Positions 8,758 to 18,399 of a stretch of 64,000 bases of DNA are shown here, piece after piece. The stretch spans positions 62,001-126,000 of the forward strand of contig NZ_JAGWDK010000003.1 in assembly GCF_018398875.1 (NCBI RefSeq), given 5' to 3'. The stretch is from Bradyrhizobium sp. sGM-13. Its GTDB lineage: Bacteria; Pseudomonadota; Alphaproteobacteria; Rhizobiales; Xanthobacteraceae. The notes under the pieces were generated by a model, which was not told the DNA's origin, did not search any database, and saw nothing but the letters and a program-made list of their open reading frames with translations. The number at the start of each line of letters is the position of its first letter. Position 1 is the first letter of the stretch. Both the position numbers and the translations under genes were made by a program.

Positions 8758-10026
8758 ATGGAGAATCCGCGCCCCCTGCCGTTCTCGGCATTCGAATGGC
8801 TGCTGTCCGGGCGGTACTTGCGGGCGCGTCGCAAGGAAGGCTTCATTTCCGTTATCGCCGGCTTTTCTTTCCTCGGCATCATGCTCGGCGTTGCGACGCT
8901 GATCATCGTGATGGCGGTCATGAACGGCTTCCGCAAGGAGCTGGTGGGCAAGATCGTCGGCCTGAACGGCCACCTTCTGGTGCAGCCGCTGGAGCAGCCG
9001 TTGACGGACTGGGAGGACGTCACCGAGCGCATCAGTCAGGTTCCAGGCATACGCCTCGCCGTTCCCGTGGTGGACGCTCCGGCGCTTGCATCGTCGGCGC
9101 ATAACGCCTCCGGCGTGCTCGTTCGCGGCATTCGCTCCGATGACCTCAACAAACTTGCCGCGATCGCCGGCAATATCCAGCAGGGCTCGCTGGATGAATT
9201 CGATCAGGGACGAGGGGTCGCGATCGGACGCAGGCTTGCCGATCAATTGTCACTGCGTGCCGGCGACAACATCACGCTCGTCGCGCCAGATGGCGCAGCG
9301 AGGTCGAAGGCCACGACGGCGCGGATCAAGCCGTACAAGGTTGCAGCGGTGTTCAGCATCGACATGTCGGAATATGATTCCGTCATAGTCTTTTTACCGC
9401 TCGCCGAGGCGCAGGCCTATTTCAACCGCGCCGATGACGTGAGCGCCATCGAAATTTTTATCGACGGCAGCCCTGACCGGGTCGACAGCTTCCGAAGGCC
9501 AGTAGCTGACGCCGCGGGACGGCCGGTGTTCCTCGTCGACTGGCGACGGCGCACCTCGGCCTTCTTCGCCGCACTTCAGGTCGAGCGCAATATCATGTTC
9601 CTGATCCTGACCTTGATCGTGCTGGTCGCCGCGCTGAACATCGTGTCGGGCCTGATCATGCTGGTGAAGGACAAGGGCAGCGACATCGCGATTCTGCGCA
9701 CCGTGGGCGCCTCGCGAGGGGCAATCATGCGGATATTCCTGATCGCGGGTGCTGCGATCGGCGTGCTCGGCACGGTGACCGGACTGCTCGTCGGCATGCT
9801 GGTTTGCCTGAATATCGAAACGATCCGGCAATTCCTGTCCTGGCTCACCAATACCGAGCTGTTTCCACCAAAACTCTACTTCTTGTCGAAGCTGCCGGCG
9901 GAGATCGATTTCGGCGAAACCGCCGCCGTCGTGGTCATGGCGTTGACGCTGTCGTTGCTCGCGACGCTCTATCCATCCTGGCGCGCCGCACGGCTCGATC
10001 CGGTCGATGTGCTTCGATATGGGTGA
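8758..10026 (+). CDS. LolC/LolE-family lipoprotein-releasing ABC permease
   Basis: 422 aa. Domain order matches LolC/E: N-terminal helix (about residues 33-58, SFLGIMLGVATLIIVMAVM), a MacB-type periplasmic core, then an FtsX domain with three helices (starting about 280, 325 and 380) and the C-terminal YPSWRAARLDPVDVLRYG motif. Such permeases, with the ATPase LolD, extract lipoproteins from the inner membrane. No lolD is adjacent, and the surrounding genes are unrelated, so this is either a stand-alone paralogue or depends on an ATPase encoded elsewhere. Confidence 0.85.
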   Translation: MENPRPLPFSAFEWLLSGRYLRARRKEGFISVIAGFSFLGIMLGVATLIIVMAVMNGFRKELVGKIVGLNGHLLVQPLEQPLTDWEDVTERISQVPGIRLAVPVVDAPALASSAHNASGVLVRGIRSDDLNKLAAIAGNIQQGSLDEFDQGRGVAIGRRLADQLSLRAGDNITLVAPDGAARSKATTARIKPYKVAAVFSIDMSEYDSVIVFLPLAEAQAYFNRADDVSAIEIFIDGSPDRVDSFRRPVADAAGRPVFLVDWRRRTSAFFAALQVERNIMFLILTLIVLVAALNIVSGLIMLVKDKGSDIAILRTVGASRGAIMRIFLIAGAAIGVLGTVTGLLVGMLVCLNIETIRQFLSWLTNTELFPPKLYFLSKLPAEIDFGETAAVVVMALTLSLLATLYPSWRAARLDPVDVLRYG

Positions 10027-10140
10027 GGGCGGGCGCACACTCAGTTGCTTTTCGCTCACGAGCCATTTCCCCTTCGCCGCAAAACCCATTATGGTGCGCC
10101 CTCGCTTCGCGCTTGGCGAAATCTAATTCATGGCTAATAT

Positions 10141-10170
10141 CAAAGGCTTGGCACAGGGCTTGCGCCTTTG
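10141..10170 (+). promoter_or_regulatory. Hairpin abutting the thrC ribosome-binding site
   Basis: CAAAGGC (10141-10147) can pair with GCCTTTG (10164-10170); the right arm ends on the first G of the GGAGGG ribosome site. It could influence thrC translation. No leader peptide rich in Thr codons is visible, so a classical attenuator is unlikely. Confidence 0.3.
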
Positions 10171-10179
10171 GAGGGTGGT

Positions 10180-11598
10180 TTGACGCGCTATATTTCGACG
10201 CGGGGGGAGGCCCCCGTCCTGGGTTTCTGCGATGTGATGCTGACCGGGCTCGCCCGCGACGGCGGCCTCTACGTGCCTGAGGTCTGGCCGCAGTTATCGA
10301 GCGAGACCATCGCCTCCTTCTTCGGCCGCCCCTATTGGGAAGTTGCCGTCGACGTCATCAAGCCGTTTGCCGCGGGCGAAATTTCCGACGCCGATCTCGG
10401 CCGCATGGCGAATGAGGCTTATGCGACGTTCCGCCATCCCGCGGTGGTGCCGCTGAAGCAGGTCAGTCCCCATCAATTCGTGCTGGAGCTGTTCCACGGC
10501 CCGACGCTGGCGTTCAAGGACGTCGCCATGCAGTTGATCTCGCGGCTGATGGATCACGTGCTGGCCAAGCGCAATCAGCGCACCACCATCGTGGTCGCGA
10601 CCTCAGGCGACACCGGCGGCGCCGCGGTTGATGCGTTTGCCAATCTCGACAATGTCGACCTCGTCGTGCTGTTCCCGAACGGGCGCATCTCCGACGTGCA
10701 GCGGCGGATGATGACGACGGCGGGCGCGTCCAACGTGCATGCGCTGGCGATCGAAGGCACCTTCGACGATTGTCAGGCACTCGTGAAGGCGATGTTCAAC
10801 CATCACGGCTTTCGCGACGCGGTCTCGCTGTCGGGCGTCAATTCGATCAACTGGGCGCGGATCGTCGCGCAGGTGGTGTATTACTTCACGTCGGCGGTGG
10901 CGCTCGGCGCGCCCGCGCGTACCATGGACTTCACGGTGCCTACGGGGAATTTCGGCGACATCTTTGCAGGCTACGTGGCGAAGAGGATGGGCCTGCCGGT
11001 GCGCTGGCTGCGCATCGCCTCCAACGTCAACGACATCCTGCCGCGCACGCTCAAGACCGGCATCTATGAAGTCCGCGAAGTTCACGCCTCCGCTTCGCCC
11101 TCGATGGACATCCAGGTCTCCTCTAATTTCGAGCGGCTGTTGTTCGAGGCGAGCCGCCGCGACGCCGACAGCGTCCGCCGGCTGATGGCCTCGCTAAAAC
11201 AGTCGGGACGTTTCGTGCTGCCGGATGCCATGCTGGCGGCGATCCGCGAGGAGTTCGACGCCGGCCGCGCCGACGAAACCGAGACGTCGGCCGCGATCCG
11301 TGCCGCCTGGCGCGAGGCCGGCGACCTCGTCGATCCCCATACCGCGGTGGCGCTGGCGGTGGCCGATCGCGATATCTCGGATTCGAAGCTCCCCAACATC
11401 GTGCTGTCGACGGCGCATCCGGCCAAGTTCCCCGATGCGGTGGAAGCTGCGTGCGGCGTGCGGCCGCAACTGCCGGCCTGGCTCGACGGCCTCATGACCA
11501 AATCCGAGCACATCACGGTGATGAAAAACGATTCAGCCGAGGTGGAGCGATTCGTGCGCTCGGTCAGCCGCGCCGCGAAGCAGGGAGTTGCCGGATGA
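10180..11598 (+). CDS. thrC: Threonine synthase
   Basis: 472 aa from TTG 10180 (MTRYISTRGEAP), the start that fits the family; a TTG at 10168 is also in frame. GGAGGG at 10170-10175 is the ribosome site for the later start and would be inside the gene if the earlier one were used. The enzyme converts O-phosphohomoserine to threonine with PLP. Visible: the PLP-lysine motif GPTLAFKDVAMQ, TSGDTGGAA and the C-terminal region DPHTAVA. Stop overlaps the start of the M16 peptidase gene, an arrangement common in alphaproteobacteria. A hairpin lies directly before the ribosome site. Confidence 0.95.
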   Translation: MTRYISTRGEAPVLGFCDVMLTGLARDGGLYVPEVWPQLSSETIASFFGRPYWEVAVDVIKPFAAGEISDADLGRMANEAYATFRHPAVVPLKQVSPHQFVLELFHGPTLAFKDVAMQLISRLMDHVLAKRNQRTTIVVATSGDTGGAAVDAFANLDNVDLVVLFPNGRISDVQRRMMTTAGASNVHALAIEGTFDDCQALVKAMFNHHGFRDAVSLSGVNSINWARIVAQVVYYFTSAVALGAPARTMDFTVPTGNFGDIFAGYVAKRMGLPVRWLRIASNVNDILPRTLKTGIYEVREVHASASPSMDIQVSSNFERLLFEASRRDADSVRRLMASLKQSGRFVLPDAMLAAIREEFDAGRADETETSAAIRAAWREAGDLVDPHTAVALAVADRDISDSKLPNIVLSTAHPAKFPDAVEAACGVRPQLPAWLDGLMTKSEHITVMKNDSAEVERFVRSVSRAAKQGVAG

Positions 11599-12884
11599 GC
11601 GTTGATGTCACCAAGCTGCCGTCCGGCCTGACCGTCGTCACAGACACCATGCCGCATCTGGAAACGGCCGCGCTTGGCGTCTGGGCCGGCGTTGGCGGCC
11701 GCGACGAGAAGCCGAACGAGCACGGCATCTCGCATCTTCTCGAACACATGGCTTTCAAGGGTACGACGCGGCGCTCCTCGCGCGAGATCGTGGAGGAAAT
11801 CGAGGCGGTCGGCGGCGACCTCAATGCCGGGACCTCGACCGAGACCACGGCCTATTACGCGCGGGTGATGAAGGCTGACGTGCCGCTGGCGCTCGACGTG
11901 CTCTCCGACATCCTCACCAATCCGTCCTTCGTGCCGGACGAACTCGAGCGCGAGAAGAGCGTCATCGTGCAGGAGATCGGCGCGGCGCAGGATACACCCG
12001 ATGACGTCGTGTTCGAGCACCTCAACGAGCTCTGCTTTCCGGACCAGCCGATGGGCCGGTCGCTGCTTGGCACGGCGAAGACGCTGAAGAATTTCGATCG
12101 CGACATGTTGCGCGGCTATCTGACGACGCATTACCGCGGCCCCGACATGGTGGTGGCGGCCGCCGGTGCGGTCGACCACAAGCGCGTGGTGGAGGAAGCG
12201 GCGCAGAAATTTGCCAGCTTCGACGCCACGCCGGCGCCGAAGCCGCAACCGGCGATGTTCGGCAAGGGCGGCTCGCGCGTGGTACACCGCGATCTCGAAC
12301 AGGCGCATTTGACGCTCGCGCTCGAAGGCGTGCCGCAGACCGACCTGTCATTGTTTTCGCTGCAGGTCTTCACCAACACGCTCGGCGGCGGAATGTCGTC
12401 GCGGCTGTTCCAGGAAGTGCGCGAAAAGCGCGGCCTGTGCTACTCGATCTACACCTTCCACGCGCCCTATGCCGACACCGGGTTCTTCGGCCTCTACACC
12501 GGCACCGATCCCGGCGATGCCCCGGAGATGATGGAGGTCATCGTCGACGTCATCAACGACGCCGTGGAAACCCTGACCGAAGCCGAGATCGCTCGCGCCA
12601 AGGCGCAGATGAAGGCGGGGCTGTTGATGGCGCTGGAAAGCTGCTCGTCCCGGGCCGAACAGCTTGCGCGGCACGTGCTGGCCTATGGACGGCCGCTGAC
12701 GGTGGAGGAACTGGTCACCAGGATCGATGCGGTTTCCATCGAATCGACCCGAAACGCGGCGCACGCGCTATTGTCCCGCAGCCGGCCGGCGGTTGTCGCG
12801 CTTGGTAGCGGAAGGGGTCTGGACACGGCGGTGTCTTTTGCGGAAGGATTGACGCGGTCGAAGGCGAAAACCCTTCTACATTGA
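11595..12884 (+). CDS. M16 family zinc metallopeptidase (mitochondrial-processing-peptidase-like)
   Basis: 429 aa, ATG overlapping the thrC stop. The inverted zinc motif HLLEH (HISHLLEHMAF) is followed about 75 residues later by the third ligand Glu in REKSVIVQEI. The second half (FTNTLGGGMSSRLFQEVREKRGLCYSIYTF) has the family's substrate-positioning R/Y region. Homologous alphaproteobacterial proteins of this size resemble the beta subunit of mitochondrial processing peptidase. The natural substrate is not known. Confidence 0.93.
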   Translation: MSVDVTKLPSGLTVVTDTMPHLETAALGVWAGVGGRDEKPNEHGISHLLEHMAFKGTTRRSSREIVEEIEAVGGDLNAGTSTETTAYYARVMKADVPLALDVLSDILTNPSFVPDELEREKSVIVQEIGAAQDTPDDVVFEHLNELCFPDQPMGRSLLGTAKTLKNFDRDMLRGYLTTHYRGPDMVVAAAGAVDHKRVVEEAAQKFASFDATPAPKPQPAMFGKGGSRVVHRDLEQAHLTLALEGVPQTDLSLFSLQVFTNTLGGGMSSRLFQEVREKRGLCYSIYTFHAPYADTGFFGLYTGTDPGDAPEMMEVIVDVINDAVETLTEAEIARAKAQMKAGLLMALESCSSRAEQLARHVLAYGRPLTVEELVTRIDAVSIESTRNAAHALLSRSRPAVVALGSGRGLDTAVSFAEGLTRSKAKTLLH

Positions 12885-12907
12885 GGTAGGGCTGGGGAGA
12901 GTGGGCC

Positions 12908-13495
12908 ATGGCCCTGTTTCGTTTGCCAACCAGCGGACCGGCTGCGCTCGTGCCGCGTGGCCACGGCCTCCTGCTGCGCGCTCCCCAAATGGCGGACTTC
13001 CCGCAATGGGCGCAATTGCGCGAACAAAGCCGGACCTATCTGACGCCATGGGAGCCGATCTGGCCGTCGGACGATCTGACCCGCGCCGGGTTCCGCCGCC
13101 GGCTGCGTCGCTACGCCGAGGATATCGCCGCCGACCGCTCCTATCCCTTCATCATCTTCCGTGAGCGTGATGGCGCCATGATCGGCGGCATCACGCTCGC
13201 CAACGTCCGCCGCGGCATCGTGCAGGCCGGGACCATTGGATATTGGGTCGGCGAGCCTCACGCCTGCCGCGGCTACATGACCGCGGCGCTGCGGGTGCTG
13301 CTGCCGACGCTGTTTGGTGAACTCAATCTGCACCGCATCGAGGCGGCCTGCATTCCCTCCAATACGCCGTCGATCCGGGTGCTGGAGAAGTGCGGCTTCA
13401 CCCGCGAGGGGCTGGCGCGGCGCTATCTCTGCATCAACGGCATCTGGCAGGACCACCTGCTGTTCGGCCTGCTGCATGAGGATTTCCGCGGCTGA
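12908..13495 (+). CDS. GNAT acetyltransferase, RimJ/RimL type
   Basis: 195 aa. GNAT fold: GYWVGEPHACRGYMTAALRVLL (acetyl-CoA pyrophosphate loop region), then HRIEAACIPSNTPSIRVLEKCGF, the signature of RimJ/RimL-like N-terminal or small-molecule acetyltransferases, and a C-terminal WQDHLLFGLL. It lies 23 bp after the peptidase gene and is probably in the same operon as thrC. The substrate cannot be told from sequence. Confidence 0.88.
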   Translation: MALFRLPTSGPAALVPRGHGLLLRAPQMADFPQWAQLREQSRTYLTPWEPIWPSDDLTRAGFRRRLRRYAEDIAADRSYPFIIFRERDGAMIGGITLANVRRGIVQAGTIGYWVGEPHACRGYMTAALRVLLPTLFGELNLHRIEAACIPSNTPSIRVLEKCGFTREGLARRYLCINGIWQDHLLFGLLHEDFRG

Positions 13496-13595
13496 ACCGT
13501 TGATTTCTAAGCCTTTTGGGTGCCTTGGGTTCGCCGCCATTGGGCTGCTATAAGGCCGCGGGAATAGACGATGATGGGGATGGCAGGGACGTCGC

Positions 13596-14234
13596 ATGGG
13601 TGACAATCGTTTGCTCAGGGTAGCGATCGCGGCTGCGGTCGCGGGCGGGCTGGCTTGCACGATGGCCCCGCCGGCATCGGCGCAATCGCTGACCGACCGT
13701 TTCAAGAGCCTGTTCGGAGGAAAATCGGACGAGCCGGCCACAGACGCGCCTGCCGCGCCGGTGCCGCAGGACACCGGCGATCTGACCTGTCCGCCGGTCA
13801 CGGTCCGGTCAGGCGCTTCCACCTACGCCGTTGCTGCGCCCGGCAAGCAGCCGGTAGGCAATGACCTGCGGTTCCAGGCGACGATCAGCAAGATGGCCCG
13901 CGAATGCAGCCTCAATGGCGGTGTGATTACCGCCCGGATCGGCATTCAGGGACGCGTTATCGCAGGCCCCGCCGGCGCGCCGGCGTCGGTCCAGGTCCCC
14001 ATACGTGTCGCAGTGGTGCACGGCGGCGTATCTGAGAAGACCATCGCCACCAAGGCCTACCAGACCACGGTCAACATGACCGAAAGCGGCAGCGAGCCGT
14101 TCACGCTGGTGGCCGAAGATCTCACCTATCCGGTACCCCCCGGCGCTGACGGCGACAGGTACATCTTCTATATCGGCTTCGACCCGCAGGCCCTGAAGCC
14201 GGAGCGCCCGGCGCCGAAAAAGAAGAGGCAATAA
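13596..14234 (+). CDS. Secreted hypothetical protein
   Basis: 212 aa. A signal peptide (residues about 7-30, ending PPASAQ) is followed by a linker and a beta-rich domain with two conserved-looking Cys (LTCPP, ARECSLNGG) that may form a disulfide. The tail is basic (PERPAPKKKRQ). No enzyme motif is seen. I expect a periplasmic or envelope-associated protein. The gene ends inside the left shoulder of a bidirectional terminator shared with the ATP synthase operon. Confidence 0.75.
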   Translation: MGDNRLLRVAIAAAVAGGLACTMAPPASAQSLTDRFKSLFGGKSDEPATDAPAAPVPQDTGDLTCPPVTVRSGASTYAVAAPGKQPVGNDLRFQATISKMARECSLNGGVITARIGIQGRVIAGPAGAPASVQVPIRVAVVHGGVSEKTIATKAYQTTVNMTESGSEPFTLVAEDLTYPVPPGADGDRYIFYIGFDPQALKPERPAPKKKRQ

Positions 14235-14266
14235 AAAGCCGGCGCGATCGTCTCGCGCCGGCTTTT
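14233..14266. terminator. Bidirectional terminator between convergent genes
   Basis: AAAAA, then stem GCCGGCGCGA (14238-14247), 5-base loop, TCGCGCCGGC (14253-14262), then TTTT. It serves the secreted protein gene on the plus strand and atpF on the minus strand. Confidence 0.85.
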
Positions 14267-14285
14267 GATCGATGGTGGAAAGCGC

Positions 14286-14771
14286 TCAGTTCAGCTTGGC
14301 GCGAACCTCGGCAATGCCCTTGGCGAGCAGGTCGTCGGCGACCGAGCCCTTGACCGACTGCGACAGGATGGTCGAGGCGGCTTCGACCGCGGCGTTGGCG
14401 GCGGCGGCGCGGACGTCGGCCAGCGCCTGGGCTTCGGCAAGCGCAATCTTGCTCTCGGCAGTCTTGGTGCGGCGGGCGACGAAGTCTTCCATCTTGGCCT
14501 TGGCTTCGGTGGCGATGCGCTCGGCTTCGGCTTTGGCGTTGGCGACGATCTCCTCGGCCTCACGCTCCGCGCTGGCGCGGCGGGTCTGATACTCGCCGAG
14601 CAGCTTGGCGGCCTCCTCTTTCAGACGGCGGGCGTCGTCAAGTTCGGCCTTGATGCGTTCGCCGCGATGATCGAGCGCCGTCAGTACCGTCTTGTGGATG
14701 CCGAGATAGGCAAACAGCACCATCAGGATGACGAAGGCGATCGCGACCCAGGTTTCCGGTTCGGTGAACAT
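14286..14771 (-). CDS. atpF: ATP synthase F0 subunit b
   Basis: 161 aa. One N-terminal membrane helix ([18 protein letters not shown], residues about 8-25) followed by a long charged, alanine-rich coiled coil ([18 protein letters not shown]) that forms the peripheral stalk. Last gene of the F0 operon, 4 bp after b'. Alphaproteobacteria carry two unlike b subunits, and both are here. Confidence 0.93.
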   Translation of the reverse strand: MFTEPETWVAIAFVILMVLFAYLGIHKTVLTALDHRGERIKAELDDARRLKEEAAKLLGEYQTRRASAEREAEEIVANAKAEAERIATEAKAKMEDFVARRTKTAESKIALAEAQALADVRAAAANAAVEAASTILSQSVKGSVADDLLAKGIAEVRAKLN

Positions 14772-14775
14772 CGGT

Positions 14776-15339
14776 CTATCCCTTCAACGAAGCATCGACG
14801 GCTTTGCTTACCGTCTTGCTGTCGGGCAGCACGCCGGTGAGGCGCTGGACGATCGCGCCGGCCGCATCCGCTGCGATGCCGCGGACATTGCTCATCGCGG
14901 CTTCCCGCGTCGCCGCGATCTGCTTCTCGGCGGCGGCAAGCTTGGCGGTGAGCTGGTCTTCCAGCGTCTTGCGCTCGGCTTCCGCGGCCGCATTCAGCTT
15001 CTCGCGGGTTTCGCTACCTATGGCCTGGGCGCGGGAGCGGGCGGCAGCGAGCTCGGTCTCATACGCTTTCAGCGCAGCGTCCGACTCGTCCTTGAACTTC
15101 TGCGCCGCCGCCAGATCGCCCTCGATCGCGTTCTGACGTGCGTCGATCACGCTTTCGACGCGCGGCAGCGCAAAGCGGGACACGATCACATAGAGCGCGA
15201 CGAACGCGATGGCGAGCGACACCAGTTGCGAAGCAAACGTGCTCGACTCGAACGGAGGAAATCCTCCGCCGTGTCCGCCATCGGCTTCGGTATGGGCGCC
15301 GGTGCCCTTGGCCGGGGTACCAGGACTTTTTTCAGCCAC
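14776..15339 (-). CDS. ATP synthase F0 subunit b'
   Basis: 187 aa. The N-terminal 30 residues are Gly/His/Pro-rich and cytoplasmic, then a membrane helix ([25 protein letters not shown], about residues 35-60) and a stalk coiled coil ([29 protein letters not shown]). This is the second, diverged b subunit typical of alphaproteobacteria and cyanobacteria (named atpG or atpF2 by different annotators). It heterodimerises with b. Confidence 0.93.
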   Translation of the reverse strand: MAEKSPGTPAKGTGAHTEADGGHGGGFPPFESSTFASQLVSLAIAFVALYVIVSRFALPRVESVIDARQNAIEGDLAAAQKFKDESDAALKAYETELAAARSRAQAIGSETREKLNAAAEAERKTLEDQLTAKLAAAEKQIAATREAAMSNVRGIAADAAGAIVQRLTGVLPDSKTVSKAVDASLKG

Positions 15340-15395
15340 GGGGGTCTCCTGTTGCTGTCAGCGCGCCGCCCGAAGGCGGCGCGAGTGGGTGCAGC

Positions 15396-15626
15396 TCAGA
15401 GCGGAACGAACAGCAAGAGCAGCGCGATCAGCAGCGAGAAAATGCCGAGCGCTTCGGTCACGGCGAAGCCGAAAATCAGGTTGCCGAACTGGCCCTGGGC
15501 CGCCGAAGGATTGCGCACAGCAGCGGCGAGGTAGTTGCCGAAGATGATGCCCACGCCGACGCCCGCGCCGCCCATGCCGATGCATGCGATGCCCGCGCCG
15601 ATAAGTTTAGCTGCTGCCGGTTCCAT
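15396..15626 (-). CDS. atpE: ATP synthase F0 subunit c
   Basis: 76 aa. Two membrane helices joined by the polar loop [11 protein letters not shown]; helix 2 ([24 protein letters not shown]) holds the ion-binding Glu in AVTEALGI. The glycine-rich first helix has GGAGVGVGI, used for tight ring packing. Nothing suggests Na+ specificity, so proton coupling is expected. Confidence 0.95.
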   Translation of the reverse strand: MEPAAAKLIGAGIACIGMGGAGVGVGIIFGNYLAAAVRNPSAAQGQFGNLIFGFAVTEALGIFSLLIALLLLFVPL

Positions 15627-15683
15627 TTCTATAGCTCCTTGAGGGGGTAAGACAGAGGTGTGGGTGGAAATTCCCCGGACCGC

Positions 15684-16439
15684 TTAGTGTCCCGGATGAA
15701 TGGCGTCGTTGAGATAGATGCAGGTCAGGATCGCGAACACGTAGGCCTGCAGGAACGCGACCAGGAGTTCGAGCGCGGTCAGCGCTACCGTGAGCGCCAG
15801 CGGCAGCACGCCGCCGATCCAGCCGACGGCGCCGAGCGACACGCCGAGCATCGCGACGAAGCCCGCGAACACCTTCAGCGCGATGTGGCCGGCCAGCATG
15901 TTGGCGAACAGACGTACGCTGTGGGAGACCGGCCGCAGGAAGAACGACAGGATTTCGATGAACATGACCAGCGGCAGGATGTAGATCGGCACGCCGGAGG
16001 GCACGAAAATCTTGAAGAACTTGAAGCCGTTCTTGTAGAGCCCATAGATCAGGACAGTGAAGAAAACCAGGAGGGCCAGCGCCGCGGTGACGATGATGTG
16101 GCTCGAAACCGTGAACGTGTAGGGGATGATGCCGATCAGGTTCGAGATGCAGATGAACATGAACAGCGAGAAGATCAGCGGGAAGAACTTCATGCCTTCC
16201 GCGCCGGCGGTAGAGCGGATCGTCGAGGCGACGAATTCGTAGGAGATTTCCGCGATCGACTGCAGCCGCCCGGGAACCAGTTGCCGTCCCGCCATGCCGC
16301 CGATCATCAGTAGCGAGATCACCGCTACCGAGAGGAACATGTAGAGCGAGGAGTTGGTAAAGGCGATCGTTTGGTTGCCGATATGGCCGATCGTGAAGAG
16401 GGGTTCGATATTGAACTGGTGGATCGGGTCGATTTTCAT
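15684..16439 (-). CDS. atpB: ATP synthase F0 subunit a
   Basis: 251 aa. Five or six membrane helices; the essential Arg lies in [14 protein letters not shown], and the C-terminal helix [23 protein letters not shown] has the conserved Gln. N-terminus [15 protein letters not shown] is usual for the alphaproteobacterial form. It sits between atpI and atpE in the F0 operon. Confidence 0.95.
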   Translation of the reverse strand: MKIDPIHQFNIEPLFTIGHIGNQTIAFTNSSLYMFLSVAVISLLMIGGMAGRQLVPGRLQSIAEISYEFVASTIRSTAGAEGMKFFPLIFSLFMFICISNLIGIIPYTFTVSSHIIVTAALALLVFFTVLIYGLYKNGFKFFKIFVPSGVPIYILPLVMFIEILSFFLRPVSHSVRLFANMLAGHIALKVFAGFVAMLGVSLGAVGWIGGVLPLALTVALTALELLVAFLQAYVFAILTCIYLNDAIHPGH

Positions 16440-16508
16440 CCGCGCGGCTCTTTATCCACCGGCCTGGCCGGCAATCGAATTTCAAATGTCGTGACTTCCC
16501 GTCGATGC

Positions 16509-16880
16509 TCAGCGTCTGCGGGAAGCTACGCCTGCAGATCTCACCACGTTGACTACACCGGCGACGAAGCCGAGTAGCAAAAACACGATGAAACCGAACG
16601 GCGACGTCGACAACAAACGGTCGAACCCCCAGCCAATCGCCGCCCCGACGACAACGCCCGCAACCAACTCCGAGGAAAGCCGGAAACCCAGCGCCATCGC
16701 AGATGCTCTGGCAGCCCTGTCTCCGCTTTCAGTTCCGGGTTGATCAGTCCTGAGCTTCCGGCTGTCCCGAATTTCGGACAACCGTTGATCCAGACTTCCG
16801 AGCCTTGCGGAAAGCGCAGCTTCGTCGGAAGACGGCTGATCGCGATTCCCACTTGCGTTGTCGTTCTTGTCTTCGGCCAT
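16509..16880 (-). CDS. atpI: ATP synthase-associated protein AtpI
   Basis: 123 aa from ATG 16880 (MAEDKNDN); a longer frame upstream reads poorly. A hydrophilic N-terminus leads to two membrane helices (ELVAGVVVGAAIGWGFDRLL and FGFIVFLLLGFVAGVVNVVR). This is the small AtpI/AtpQ-like protein that heads alphaproteobacterial F0 operons and aids c-ring assembly or Mg2+ uptake. Confidence 0.88.
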   Translation of the reverse strand: MAEDKNDNASGNRDQPSSDEAALSARLGSLDQRLSEIRDSRKLRTDQPGTESGDRAARASAMALGFRLSSELVAGVVVGAAIGWGFDRLLSTSPFGFIVFLLLGFVAGVVNVVRSAGVASRRR

Positions 16881-17155
16881 GCCCAAGACTCTAAACGATG
16901 CCAACGGTTGATGGAAATTACGCCCGTCACCCTTGAAAGCCGCGCGGACCATACTTACCGCGTCTAATCAAGTCAAGATTACGCCGTAACCAGCTAGTGC
17001 CTTGAGTTTTCTGGAATTATTCGAATGTCGTCCGCGGCCCTGTGGACCTGCGATCGCAGTGCAGCAGTATTGCCACACGGATCGATCTTGCGCGGATTTG
17101 GGCGGTCTGCTGGGATGTCCCAAGCGAAGCGAAAATCCCCGTCCGTGGAGCCCGC

Positions 17156-17779
17156 ATGCCGCGTCAGTTCGATTACTACTTCTCGATCCAATCGCCGTGG
17201 GCCTATATCGGCCATCAGCCGTTTCGTGACCTGGTAAGTACTTACGATCTCAAGGTTAATCACAAGCCGGTGGTGCTGGTCGATCTGTTCTCGGAGACCG
17301 GCGGCTTGCCCTTGATGAAGCGCCATCCGGTGCGGCAGCGCTATCGGATGGTCGAATTGCAGCGCTGGCGCGACAAGCGCGGACTGAAATTCCACCTGCA
17401 GCCGGCGAACTGGCCATTCAATGCGCGTCTGGCCGATGGCGTCGTGATTGCGGCGCTGGAGGCCGGCCTCGATCCCGACCGATACCTGCGACGGGCCTTT
17501 GCCGGCGTCTGGCAAGAGCAGCTCAACCTCGCCGATCCCGCAACGATTGCGAAACTCGCCGATGAATCGGGGCTGCCCGGCAAGCAATTGGTGGAGCGAT
17601 CGGGATCGGAAGAAATCACCGCTGCGTATGAGCAGAACCGGCAGGACGCGCTCTCGGCCGATGTGTTCGGCTCGCCGGTTTACGTGTTGGATGGCGAGGT
17701 GTTTTGGGGGCAGGACCGCATCGAATTGCTCGGAGACGCGTTGAAGTCCGGCCGCGCGCCCTATACGTCAAGAGTGTAG
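17156..17779 (+). CDS. 2-hydroxychromene-2-carboxylate isomerase family (DsbA-fold) protein
   Basis: 207 aa from ATG 17156 with GGAG six bases upstream. Thioredoxin/GST-kappa-like fold with the family opening YYFSIQSPWAYIG, where a Ser replaces the catalytic Cys of DsbA, and ending VFGSPVYVLDGEVFWGQDRIELL. In naphthalene degradation such proteins isomerise 2-hydroxychromene-2-carboxylate using glutathione; most homologues in soil bacteria have unknown substrates. No aromatic-degradation genes are nearby. Confidence 0.85.
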   Translation: MPRQFDYYFSIQSPWAYIGHQPFRDLVSTYDLKVNHKPVVLVDLFSETGGLPLMKRHPVRQRYRMVELQRWRDKRGLKFHLQPANWPFNARLADGVVIAALEAGLDPDRYLRRAFAGVWQEQLNLADPATIAKLADESGLPGKQLVERSGSEEITAAYEQNRQDALSADVFGSPVYVLDGEVFWGQDRIELLGDALKSGRAPYTSRV

Positions 17780-17845
17780 GGGTGCGCCTTGAAAGCGCCC
17801 GGACGGTCGAGGAAACCGGTGCTGTCCTGAGGCGGGAGCAAGCCC

Positions 17846-18385
17846 ATGAGCAGAGCGAAATCGTCCTCGAAATTGGCCGGCGTCACTGTGCTGGCCGTTT
17901 GTCTCGCCGGCGCCGGTCAGGTGCTTGCGGGCCCGATGCCGGAAACCGAGAACGGCCGCTACGCGCTGTCGCCGACGGGCGACGGCGTGCTTCGCCTGGA
18001 TACAAGAACCGGCGCGGTCTCGACTTGCAACAATTCGGGTGCGGGCTGGGCCTGCTATGCCGTACCTGACGAGCGCGCGGCGATGGACGCGGAAATCGGC
18101 CGTCAACAAGCCGACATCGTCCGGCTGCAGGCCGAGAATGAGCGGCTCAAGGCGGACCTCGCCTCGCGCGAGCCGACCGTGCCGGGCAAGATCGAGGAGC
18201 CGTTGCCGAAATCTGACTCGCTGAAGAAGAGCGAGCCGAAGGTTGCCGAGGGCGAGCGCAAGATCGAAATCCCGCTGCCGAGCGACCGCGACATGGATCG
18301 CATGATGTCGTTCCTCGAGCGGGCCTGGCGGCGATTGATCGAGATGGCCAACCGGGTGCAGCGGGACGTCAGCGGCAAGATTTGA
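17846..18385 (+). CDS. Exported coiled-coil protein of unknown function
   Basis: 179 aa. Signal peptide to about residue 28 (VLAVCLAGAGQVLA). A small domain follows: GRYALSPTGDGVLRLDTRTGAVSTC, then GAGWACYAVPDE, with two Cys that could pair. Then a short coiled coil (ADIVRLQAENERLKADLA), a Pro/Lys-rich linker, and a C-terminal amphipathic helix (MSFLERAWRRLIEMANRV). I do not recognise a characterised relative. 66 bp after the isomerase gene. Confidence 0.75.
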   Translation: MSRAKSSSKLAGVTVLAVCLAGAGQVLAGPMPETENGRYALSPTGDGVLRLDTRTGAVSTCNNSGAGWACYAVPDERAAMDAEIGRQQADIVRLQAENERLKADLASREPTVPGKIEEPLPKSDSLKKSEPKVAEGERKIEIPLPSDRDMDRMMSFLERAWRRLIEMANRVQRDVSGKI

Positions 18386-18399
18386 CGGGTGGTTTCGAC

